Notes under the pieces: generated by a model | What the model was told of the DNA's origin: nothing | Databases searched by the model: none | What the model saw: the letters and a program-made list of their open reading frames with translations, nothing else | Program-made: the position numbers and the translations under genes | Shown here: positions 1 through 5,899 of the stretch, one piece after another | Layout: every line of letters starts with the position of its first letter | How positions within the stretch are numbered: position 1 is the stretch's first letter | NCBI GenBank assembly: GCA_002404465.1 | Contig: DHJT01000090.1 | Span: 13,452 to 25,307 of the forward strand | Direction: 5' to 3' | From: Sutterella sp. UBA4713 | GTDB taxonomy: Bacteria > Pseudomonadota > Gammaproteobacteria > Burkholderiales > Burkholderiaceae_F | DNA length: 11,856 nt

Positions 1-983
1 GTACTGGAAACGCTTTTGCGATTAACGTCAATACAAGTAGCAGCCAAAGAACGATTGCCGCAAGTCTCGGCGAGCCGTACATTACGCCCGAGGGTATCAG
101 CCGCAATTGGGAAATTTACGATCGGCGCACGGACTTAGACGACCTTGACGTTGCGAACGTAGCCTACGAGACGTTGGGCGGCGGTATTGATTTCGGCGTG
201 CCGGTGACGGAACTTGATACCGTGTACTTCGGCGCGAAGGTCGAAGCGACGAAAGTGACGACGCGCGGTAACATAGAAGGTGCGGAAACGGGAGCTTACA
301 GCTCGTCTCCGTATCGGTATTTCAAGTACGTTGATGATTACGGAGAGACCTCCAAGGCCGCGCTTTTAACCATCGGGTGGGGGCGCGACAGCCGCGATAA
401 TCCCTTGGCGCCTACGCGCGGACGCTATCAGCGCTTTAGCGGGGAAATCAGCGTACCGGCTTTTGATTTGCGCTACTACCGCGCATCGTACCAATTGACG
501 CAGTACCTGCCGCTTTCGAAAAATTGGACGATGGGACTGAATCTACAACTCGGATACGGCGATACGTACGGCAATAAAGACTATCCCTTCTTTAAAAACT
601 TTTATGCAGGCGGTATCGGATCGGTGCGCGGCTATGAAAGTTCCTCTCTTGGCCCGCGTGATCGCGGCAATGAAGATAACCTGGGCGGCGACCGCCAGAT
701 GGTTTTCTCGGCAGAGCTTTTAACGCCGCTTCCCGGTGCCGATAAGACACTGCGTGGCCTCGTGTTCTTCGATGCCGGCGCTGTGTGGGGTTATGAGCCG
801 GTAGGAGAGTCCAGTTACAAGCGCCAGAAGTTGGATTTTTCGGATTTGCGTTATTCCTGGGGTTTCGGTGTTGCGTGGATTTCACCCTTAGGGCCCTTAA
901 AGTTCTCGCTCGCTTTCCCGATTAACAAGAAGGAGGGAGATAAGACCGAGCGCTTCCAATTTCAAATCGGTACCGGGTTCTAA
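1..983 (+). CDS. bamA: BamA, outer-membrane protein assembly factor (C-terminal barrel part, 5' truncated by window)
   Basis: The frame is open from base 3 and gives 326 residues ending in TAA; the 5' part (signal peptide, POTRA domains) lies outside the window. BamA is the Omp85-family barrel of the BAM complex, which folds and inserts beta-barrel proteins into the outer membrane. The visible part is the beta-barrel. It opens with a family-typical strand pair (TGNAFAINVNTSSSQRT, then EPYITPEGISRNWEIYDRRT). The VRGY motif of loop 6 is encoded at 624-635 (Omp85 consensus VRGF/Y). The protein ends in FQFQIGTGF, and a terminal aromatic is the usual C-terminal signal of outer-membrane barrels. 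A TTG at 174 is internal and not a start. skp follows after 32 bp, consistent with co-transcription. The family assignment is firm. Confidence 0.96.
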   Translation, partial: TGNAFAINVNTSSSQRTIAASLGEPYITPEGISRNWEIYDRRTDLDDLDVANVAYETLGGGIDFGVPVTELDTVYFGAKVEATKVTTRGNIEGAETGAYSSSPYRYFKYVDDYGETSKAALLTIGWGRDSRDNPLAPTRGRYQRFSGEISVPAFDLRYYRASYQLTQYLPLSKNWTMGLNLQLGYGDTYGNKDYPFFKNFYAGGIGSVRGYESSSLGPRDRGNEDNLGGDRQMVFSAELLTPLPGADKTLRGLVFFDAGAVWGYEPVGESSYKRQKLDFSDLRYSWGFGVAWISPLGPLKFSLAFPINKKEGDKTERFQFQIGTGF

Positions 984-1015
984 AATCCAGTTTTCAGATA
1001 GTGAGGATCATTCGT

Positions 1016-1522
1016 ATGTTTAAGAAAGTCTTGGTTACACTGGCTTGCGCGAGCCTGATGGCAGGAAGCGCTTTGGCGGCCGGCTCGAAGATCGGCGTTG
1101 TTAATCCGCAAAAGATTCTCGCGCAGTCTCAGACAGCCGTTGCGGCGCAAAAGAAACTTCAAAAGTACTTTAAGCCTCGCGAAGACGAAGTCAATCGCCT
1201 CGTGCGCGACTTTAAAAACCGTGCGGCGAAATTTGAAAAAGACAGCGCTATCATGACCGAGTCCGAACGCTTAAAGCAGCGTAATGATTTGGCCGAGAGC
1301 GAACGGGATATTGCCAGAAAGCAGCGGGCTCTTGTCGAAGAGCGTAATCAGCGCAGCAACGAAGAAGCGCAGGTTATCCTTTCTCAGGCGGTCAAAATTA
1401 TTCAGGAAATTGCCTCGAGCCAAGGCTATGACGTGATTATTCAGGACCCGGTTTGGGCCAATCCCAAGACCGATATTACCGAACAGGTTATCTCTCGCCT
1501 TGATAAGAAGAGTCAGAAATGA
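1016..1522 (+). CDS. skp: Skp/OmpH periplasmic chaperone
   Basis: 168 residues. Skp is a periplasmic trimeric chaperone that holds unfolded outer-membrane proteins for the BAM complex, in keeping with its place directly after bamA. The N-terminus (MFKKVLVTLACASLMAGSALA) is a Sec signal peptide: two lysines, a hydrophobic core and an ALA cleavage site after residue 21. The mature part begins GSKIGVVNPQKIL, typical of OmpH. A long charged helical stretch follows (about residues 45-120), matching the coiled-coil tentacles, then a C-terminal beta segment (YDVIIQDPVWANPKTDIT). I chose ATG 1016 because TGAGGA at 1002-1007 is a good ribosome site 8 bases upstream. A GTG at 1001 in frame would add RII-type residues and overlap that site. 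The stop overlaps the lpxD start as ATGA, implying translational coupling. Confidence 0.93.
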   Translation: MFKKVLVTLACASLMAGSALAAGSKIGVVNPQKILAQSQTAVAAQKKLQKYFKPREDEVNRLVRDFKNRAAKFEKDSAIMTESERLKQRNDLAESERDIARKQRALVEERNQRSNEEAQVILSQAVKIIQEIASSQGYDVIIQDPVWANPKTDITEQVISRLDKKSQK

Positions 1523-2592
1523 ACGTTAAGTTTCTTGCCGACGCGATTTTGCGTCTTTCGGACAATCGCTTGACGAGCACTTTTTACGGTGACGCTCAGG
1601 ACAAAGAGATTGTTACGTTTGCTCCCTTGGAGCATGCAGGCGTCGGGCACATTGCTTTTTTAGCACAAAGCAAGTGGCGCGATGCCGCCAAGGCGAGCCG
1701 GGCCGATGTTCTTGTGACGACACGGGACGATGCGCTGGCAATGTACGGAGAAAATCCGACGCGTGCTCTTGTTGTGACGCAAAATCCGTATGCGTGGTTT
1801 GCCTGGGCTCTTCAAGTCATGTTGGCCCTGAAAAAGGGGCCGAATGCGGGCTATGTTTCCGAACGCGCCTTTGTTTCGGATAAGGCAACCGTTGCCTCAA
1901 GTGCGCGTATCGACCCCATGGCGGTTGTCGAAGCCGGGGCAAAAATCGGTGAGCGGACTCATATTTTCCCGGGGGCCTATATCGGAGAAAATGCCGTTGT
2001 CGGTGACGATACGATTGTGTATGCCAACGTGAGTATCTATCACGATTGCAAAGTCGGAAACCGCGTCATCATTCATTCGGGCGCCGTCATCGGTGCAGAC
2101 GGGTTCGGTTTTGCACCGTTTATGGGCGAATGGGTCAAGATTCCGCAAGTCGGGGCCGTGACTATCGAGGATGATGTCGAAATCGGTGCGAATACAACGG
2201 TCGATCGAGGTGCCCTGGAAGACACGGTTGTCGGACGCGGCACGAAACTCGATAATCAAATTCAGCTCGGCCACAACGTTCACATCGGCGAGCACACGGT
2301 GATGGCGGCTTGCACGGGCGTTGCCGGCTCAACGCACATCGGCAGCCACTGCATGGTCGGCGGGGCCTCGTGTATTAACGGACACATTCGGATTCCCGAC
2401 GGGGTGCAAATCGGGCCTTCGACCAATATTCGCCGTTGGCAGGAGGGCGCTAAGGCCATGATGGGTGTTTTCCCGGCCCAGGAGCGTTTGGCAGCCGAAC
2501 GCACGATGGTTCTCGTACAGCGGTTAGGCCGCATGCGTGAGGAAATCAAAGTTCTGGCCGAGAAGGTTAAGGAACTGTCCGACGCACACTGA
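1519..2592 (+). CDS. lpxD: LpxD, UDP-3-O-(3-hydroxyacyl)glucosamine N-acyltransferase
   Basis: 357 residues (E. coli LpxD is 341). LpxD transfers a hydroxyacyl chain from acyl-ACP to the 2-amino group of UDP-3-O-acyl-glucosamine, the third step of lipid A synthesis, in the cytoplasm. An N-terminal uridine-binding domain covers about residues 1-105 (with NPYAWFA at 89-95). A left-handed beta-helix of hexapeptide repeats runs from about 110 to 300, and a C-terminal helical extension from about 318 to 357. The GADGFGFAP segment (192-200) and the catalytic histidine context QLGHNVHIG (His252, equivalent to E. coli His239) are present. Translation starts in the ATGA overlap with skp; there is no strong ribosome site of its own. 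A terminator hairpin follows 9 bp after the stop, where fabZ would normally sit. Confidence 0.96.
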   Translation: MNVKFLADAILRLSDNRLTSTFYGDAQDKEIVTFAPLEHAGVGHIAFLAQSKWRDAAKASRADVLVTTRDDALAMYGENPTRALVVTQNPYAWFAWALQVMLALKKGPNAGYVSERAFVSDKATVASSARIDPMAVVEAGAKIGERTHIFPGAYIGENAVVGDDTIVYANVSIYHDCKVGNRVIIHSGAVIGADGFGFAPFMGEWVKIPQVGAVTIEDDVEIGANTTVDRGALEDTVVGRGTKLDNQIQLGHNVHIGEHTVMAACTGVAGSTHIGSHCMVGGASCINGHIRIPDGVQIGPSTNIRRWQEGAKAMMGVFPAQERLAAERTMVLVQRLGRMREEIKVLAEKVKELSDAH

Positions 2593-2601
2593 AACAAAAA
2601 G

Positions 2602-2640
2602 AACGTGCGTGTTCGGTTGACCGGCGCGCACGTTTTTCTT
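2602..2640 (+). terminator. Intrinsic terminator between lpxD and lpxA
   Basis: The arms AACGTGCGTG (2602-2611) and CGCGCACGTT (2625-2634) pair over 10 positions with one G-T wobble. An inner CGG-TTGA-CCG hairpin (2614-2623) caps the structure. The descending arm runs into T2633-T2637 followed by CTT. This is the standard Rho-independent form, pointing plus. It fills almost the whole lpxD-lpxA gap and implies that the bamA-skp-lpxD message ends, or is strongly attenuated, here. Confidence 0.85.
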
Positions 2641-2652
2641 CTCTTAAGAAAA

Positions 2653-3444
2653 ATGGCAAAAATTCACCCTTCAAGTGTTGTCGATTCCTCGGCCCGATTG
2701 GCCGAGGATGTTGTTATCGGTCCGTTTTGTATTATCGGGCCGAACGTTCAAATCGGCTCAGGTACGGTTTTGGACTCTTGCGTACGTGTGACGGGAATAA
2801 CACAAATCGGCGAGCGCAACCACATTTATCACGGTGCGGCCGTCGGCTGCGATCCCCAGGACAAGAAATACGATGCCGAACCGACGCAATTAATTATCGG
2901 TGACGATAACGTCATTCGCGAACACTGCACGCTTTCGACCGGAACCGTTCAGGACGAGGGCATTACGCGAATCGGGTCGCGCAATCTTCTGATGGCCAAC
3001 GCGCACGTTGCTCACGATTGCCGTGTCGGTAACGATATTATTCTTGCCAATAACTGCGGTTTGGCCGGCCATGTGCACGTCGAGGATTTTGCGATTTTAG
3101 GCGGTCAATCCGGCGTACATCAGTTCGTGCACATCGGGACGCATGCTTTTGTCGGCGGGGCTTCGGCTGTTTCCAAGGACGTGCCTCCGTATGTGATGTG
3201 CAGCGGCAATCCGGCACTGCCGCACGGATTAAATCTCGTGGGATTGCGCCGCGCCGGATTTTCTAACGAGTTGATCGGTTTGATTAAGAGCGTGTATCAC
3301 GCCGTTTATCGGGAGGGCAATCTCGTGGCCGATGCCGTTGTCGAAATTAACGGCATTATCGAGGCGGCACCCGAAAGTGCCAAAGCGCTTTTAGCGCATA
3401 TGCGCGATTTTGTCGCCGCGAGTCCGCGCGGCATCGTTCGGTAG
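2653..3444 (+). CDS. lpxA: LpxA, acyl-ACP--UDP-N-acetylglucosamine O-acyltransferase
   Basis: 263 residues from ATG 2653, almost the same as E. coli LpxA (262). It catalyses the first step of lipid A synthesis: transfer of a 3-hydroxyacyl chain from ACP to the 3-OH of UDP-GlcNAc, in the cytoplasm. Hexapeptide repeats of the left-handed beta-helix fill residues 1 to about 185. The catalytic motif NAHVAHDC gives His121 (E. coli His125), with His118 alongside. VGGASAVSKDVPPY (167-180) contains the glycine region that sets acyl-chain length in E. coli, so a chain near C14 is possible but not shown. A helical C-terminus ends SPRGIVR. A GTG at 2605 in frame lies inside the terminator stem and is rejected as start. 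The ribosome site is poor (AAGA). lpxB begins 6 bp after the stop. Confidence 0.96.
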   Translation: MAKIHPSSVVDSSARLAEDVVIGPFCIIGPNVQIGSGTVLDSCVRVTGITQIGERNHIYHGAAVGCDPQDKKYDAEPTQLIIGDDNVIREHCTLSTGTVQDEGITRIGSRNLLMANAHVAHDCRVGNDIILANNCGLAGHVHVEDFAILGGQSGVHQFVHIGTHAFVGGASAVSKDVPPYVMCSGNPALPHGLNLVGLRRAGFSNELIGLIKSVYHAVYREGNLVADAVVEINGIIEAAPESAKALLAHMRDFVAASPRGIVR

Positions 3445-3450
3445 TTTTTT

Positions 3451-4605
3451 ATGACGTCCCCCGTCAAACGCGATGCCGTTTGGTGCGCCGGAGAGGCGTC
3501 GGGCGATTTTCTTGCAAGTCTGGTAATTCCGGAATTCAAACGGCGCTTTCCGAACTTGACACCTTGCGGCGTCGGGGGCGAGAAAATGCGTGATGCGGGA
3601 CTTGATGCTTGGGAAGATTCTTCGACGTTGAGCGTTCGCGGGTATGTGGAAGTTATCAAGCGCATTCCGTCGATTTTAATGCTACGGCACCGTCTCATGC
3701 GACGGATGGCCCGCGAGGTCCCGGCTCTTTATATCGGAGTGGATGCCCCGGACTTTAACCTGGCAATCGAATCGAAGTTGTCGGCCGAAGGTGTGCCGTG
3801 CGTCCACATGGTCAGTCCCTCAATTTGGGCTTGGAGGCCGGAGCGCATTGAACTTGTGCGTCGTGCAGCCCGTCATGTCTTGCTGATTTTTCCGTTTGAA
3901 GAAGCGATTTATCGGAAGGCAGGGATACCGGCAACCTACATCGGACACCCTTTGGCAGGCATCATTCCGATGGTGCCTGATTCTGCGGCAGCTCGCGTTA
4001 AACTCGGAATTGCACCGGATATCCAAACGGTTATTGCCGTCTTGCCGGGTTCGCGCGTTGATGAGGTCAGCGGTTGCGGCCCCGTATTTTTTGCTGCCTG
4101 TGAAAAGCTCGTACCGCTTTTAGGACACAAAACTGCTTTTGTTCTGCCGGCTATGAACGAGGAGGCTCGAACAAAGATTCTTTCGGTTGCGGCTCGGTAT
4201 CCGAATTTCGCGCAGGCTCTTTGTGTTACCGTCGGGCAAAGCCACACGGTTTTGGAATCTTCCGATGCCGTGTTGGTTGCATCGGGAACGGCTACGCTTG
4301 AGGCGGCTCTTTTTAAAAAACCGATGGTCGTCGGCTACAAGATGCCGGCTCTGACGGCTTGGTTGATGCGCAATAAAGGTCTTATTCCTTACGTCAGCCT
4401 CCCGAATATCCTTTTAAACGAAGCAATTGTCCCGGAATTTTTGCAGTATTACTGCACTGCAGATGCAATTGCCTACAGTGTGCTCGAGCAACTAAAGCCC
4501 GCTCGCAGGGCTTATTTGGTCGAACGCTTCACACAGATGCATGAAACGCTTTTGAGGCCGACGGCTTTGCTGGCATGTGACGCCATCGCGCGTGTTCTCG
4601 CCTAA
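3451..4605 (+). CDS. lpxB: LpxB, lipid A disaccharide synthase
   Basis: 384 residues, usual family length (E. coli 382). LpxB is a GT19 glycosyltransferase that condenses UDP-2,3-diacylglucosamine with lipid X to give the lipid A disaccharide, at the inner face of the inner membrane. Visible motifs are CAGEASGD (12-19), GVDAPDFN with Asp98 (the same number as the proposed E. coli catalytic Asp98), VSPSIWAWRPERI (121-133), LPGSR (198-202), ASGTATLEAAL (277-287), VGYKMPALTAWLMR (294-307) and YVSLPNI (314-320). The start is fixed by alignment of the N-terminus to the family, since the 6-bp gap after lpxA (GTTTTTT-type) carries no ribosome site; re-initiation from lpxA is likely. The rnhB gene that often follows is not present. 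Confidence 0.96.
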   Translation: MTSPVKRDAVWCAGEASGDFLASLVIPEFKRRFPNLTPCGVGGEKMRDAGLDAWEDSSTLSVRGYVEVIKRIPSILMLRHRLMRRMAREVPALYIGVDAPDFNLAIESKLSAEGVPCVHMVSPSIWAWRPERIELVRRAARHVLLIFPFEEAIYRKAGIPATYIGHPLAGIIPMVPDSAAARVKLGIAPDIQTVIAVLPGSRVDEVSGCGPVFFAACEKLVPLLGHKTAFVLPAMNEEARTKILSVAARYPNFAQALCVTVGQSHTVLESSDAVLVASGTATLEAALFKKPMVVGYKMPALTAWLMRNKGLIPYVSLPNILLNEAIVPEFLQYYCTADAIAYSVLEQLKPARRAYLVERFTQMHETLLRPTALLACDAIARVLA

Positions 4606-4644
4606 CGAAAAGTTATCGTTGTTTCCGAGCCGGTGAGGCTTGTG

Positions 4645-4679
4645 CAGAGAAAAACCGTTACTTTGGGCGAAGTTAACGG
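4645..4679 (-). terminator. Minus-strand intrinsic terminator with no adjacent minus-strand gene
   Basis: Read on the minus strand, CCGTTA(A)CTT, loop CGCCCA, AAGTAACGG forms a 9-bp stem with a single bulged A, followed at once by TTTTTCTCT. On the plus strand the same hairpin is followed by CAAAATG and lacks a T-run, so the signal is directional. The nearest minus-strand gene is the FGGY kinase, whose stop is about 1.2 kb away. Confidence 0.7.
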
Positions 4680-4742
4680 CAAAATGATGTCGTTTCAAGA
4701 AGGGCAAAGAAACCGCTTAAGGAACAATTTTCTGAGAAGAAT

Positions 4743-4749
4743 AGGGAGA
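4743..4749 (+). promoter_or_regulatory. Ribosome binding site for the nucleotidyltransferase gene
   Basis: AGGGAGA lies about 10 bases before GTG 4760. It supports use of this GTG start, as no ATG lies in frame near it. I found no convincing promoter in 4606-4742. Confidence 0.55.
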
Positions 4750-4759
4750 AAGACCGACC

Positions 4760-5548
4760 GTGCAGGCTCATCTTCAAGAAATTCAAAACCGCCTTGACGC
4801 AATTGAAACTCAGTACAAGGTAGAGATTCTTTACGCATGCGAAGCCGGCTCTCGCGCTTGGGGTTTTGAATCAATCGATTCGGACTTTGACGTTCGTTTT
4901 ATTTATGTAAAGCGAAATGTCCTTGACTATATCTCCATTACCCCGGTTCGGGACGTAATTGAGGAGAATGCAGATCCTGTTTACGATATCTGCGGTTGGG
5001 AGTACGGCAAGGCTTTGAGGCTGGGACGTGCCGGCAATGCTTCTCTTTGTGAATGGTTTCACTCGCCGATTATTTACAGAGAGGATCAAGCGCGAATCCA
5101 ACCTTTCAAAGATATCCTGCCGTTGTTATTAAATCCATACAAGCTCTGCCAATGTTATCGGGGTATGGCAAAGAACAATTATCGGGAGTACCTTCATGGC
5201 CAAAGAGTTTGGCTCAAGAAATATCTTTATGTTTTGCGACCGCTTTTGGCTTGTGAGTGGTTGTGTCGTTATGAGGACAAAAAGTTTCCGCCGGTTGGAT
5301 TCGATTCCTTATGGAGAGCAATTGTTCCTGCGGAAACGCAATTGGCTCAAGAGATCGAGACGCTCCTAAAGATGAAACTTCGCGGATTGGAAAAGGAAAC
5401 CGGGCCTCGATTACCTGCTATTGATGCTTTTATTGAAGAGAAATTAGCCTCAGAACCAAGTTTTAAGACTCACTCCCCTGTAGCGGAAACAATCTTGAAT
5501 CGAATTTATCAAAACGTATTCAGTAAACCTTATAGCTCCGAATGTTAA
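4760..5548 (+). CDS. Predicted nucleotidyltransferase, YcgL/RlaP type (DNA polymerase beta superfamily)
   Basis: 262 residues starting with GTG. The N-terminal half carries a polymerase-beta-type nucleotidyltransferase signature, GSRAWGFESIDSDFDVR (30-46), with metal-binding Asp42 and Asp44. A third acidic candidate is Asp76 in VYDICGWEYGKAL. Then come NASLCEWFHSPIIY (93-106) and the helical NNYREYLHG...WLKKYLYVLRPLLACEW (139-167). From memory these match the uncharacterised YcgL/COG3541 group, also called RlaP and linked by others to RNA repair. The substrate is unknown, and no RNA ligase or kinase lies nearby. The gene is AT-richer than its neighbours: two sampled 60-base lines count to 38% and 35% GC, against about 58% for a line of lpxD. 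This points to later acquisition. It is probably cytoplasmic, as no signal peptide or membrane segment is seen. Confidence 0.82.
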   Translation: MQAHLQEIQNRLDAIETQYKVEILYACEAGSRAWGFESIDSDFDVRFIYVKRNVLDYISITPVRDVIEENADPVYDICGWEYGKALRLGRAGNASLCEWFHSPIIYREDQARIQPFKDILPLLLNPYKLCQCYRGMAKNNYREYLHGQRVWLKKYLYVLRPLLACEWLCRYEDKKFPPVGFDSLWRAIVPAETQLAQEIETLLKMKLRGLEKETGPRLPAIDAFIEEKLASEPSFKTHSPVAETILNRIYQNVFSKPYSSEC

Positions 5549-5557
5549 CAAACGACG

Positions 5558-5728
5558 ATGCCAAGAACGACAAAGGAAGAGCAGGCGGAGTTCGAAAAAA
5601 AGCATCCGCTCAACACAAGGATAATCTTCGGCGTGAAACCACCGAAATGGTGGCTGGGAAAATACGAGAATGCCTCAAGGCAAGGAACATTGAAAACCGA
5701 GAAAGCTAAGGATGCGAAGAAACAGTAG
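5558..5728 (+). CDS. Small hypothetical protein (56 aa), basic
   Basis: An ATG-started frame of 56 residues lies 9 bp after the nucleotidyltransferase stop. The protein is highly charged: MPRTTKEEQAEFEKKH at the start, a short hydrophobic and aromatic centre (TRIIFGVKPPKWWLG), and a lysine-rich tail ending KDAKKQ. I do not recognise it. In its favour are its position in line with the upstream gene, its compositional order and a clean stop. Against it are the lack of a visible ribosome site and an overlapping minus-strand frame of 82 codons (5545-5793). It could be a real co-transcribed small protein, the remnant of a longer gene, or chance. Confidence 0.4.
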   Translation: MPRTTKEEQAEFEKKHPLNTRIIFGVKPPKWWLGKYENASRQGTLKTEKAKDAKKQ

Positions 5729-5754
5729 GTTGATTTGCCGAGGATAGAAACAAA

Positions 5755-5873
5755 TCGACCTCCGGAGCACGATTCCCTCTCGGCCCTTCCCACCGGTCAG
5801 AATTGAAACTGTCGGAGGTCGAGTGCCGGAGTCGACACCCTTTAAGATCTTTGTGTCGGTCCCGGTCTCTCCG
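5755..5873. other. Non-coding stretch with nested and competing inverted repeats between convergent genes
   Basis: 5729-5899 holds no gene that I can support. CCGGAGTCGACAC (5826-5838) pairs with GTGTCGGTCCCGG (5853-5865): 13 positions with two G-T wobbles and one mismatch, better on the plus strand. CGGAGG (5813-5818) pairs with TCTCCG (5868-5873) around it. Alternatively CGGAGGTCGA (5813-5822) is perfectly complementary to TCGACCTCCG (5755-5764). There is no T-run on either side, so it is not a standard Rho-independent terminator. It may be a 3'-end structure for the convergent transcripts, or a relic. Confidence 0.45.
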
Positions 5874-5899
5874 TAATGCGCAAAACGATCTTGTCAGGA

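Noticed and set aside
174..176. TTG as a gene start in the bamA frame
   Set aside because: The frame is open back to base 3 with BamA-like sequence, so this is an internal codon of a gene cut by the window edge.
1016..1078. Skp as a lipoprotein (LACAS near the N-terminus)
   Set aside because: The cysteine at residue 11 is too close to the start for a lipobox, and a normal ALA cleavage site follows at residue 21.
1897..2295. Minus-strand frame of 132 codons inside lpxD
   Set aside because: It is a shadow of the hexapeptide repeats on the other strand, with no ribosome site or recognisable protein.
2605..2652. Upstream GTG start adding 16 residues to LpxA
   Set aside because: The added residues are encoded by the terminator hairpin and match nothing in LpxA; ATG 2653 gives the family length.
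4603..4620. Terminator directly after lpxB (AACGA/TCGTT)
   Set aside because: The stem is only 5 bp, AT-rich and lacks a T-run, so it is too weak to call.
5813..5873. A tRNA or tRNA-like gene
   Set aside because: Outer and inner stems exist, but there is no D-arm, anticodon arm or T-loop pattern and no CCA-type end.
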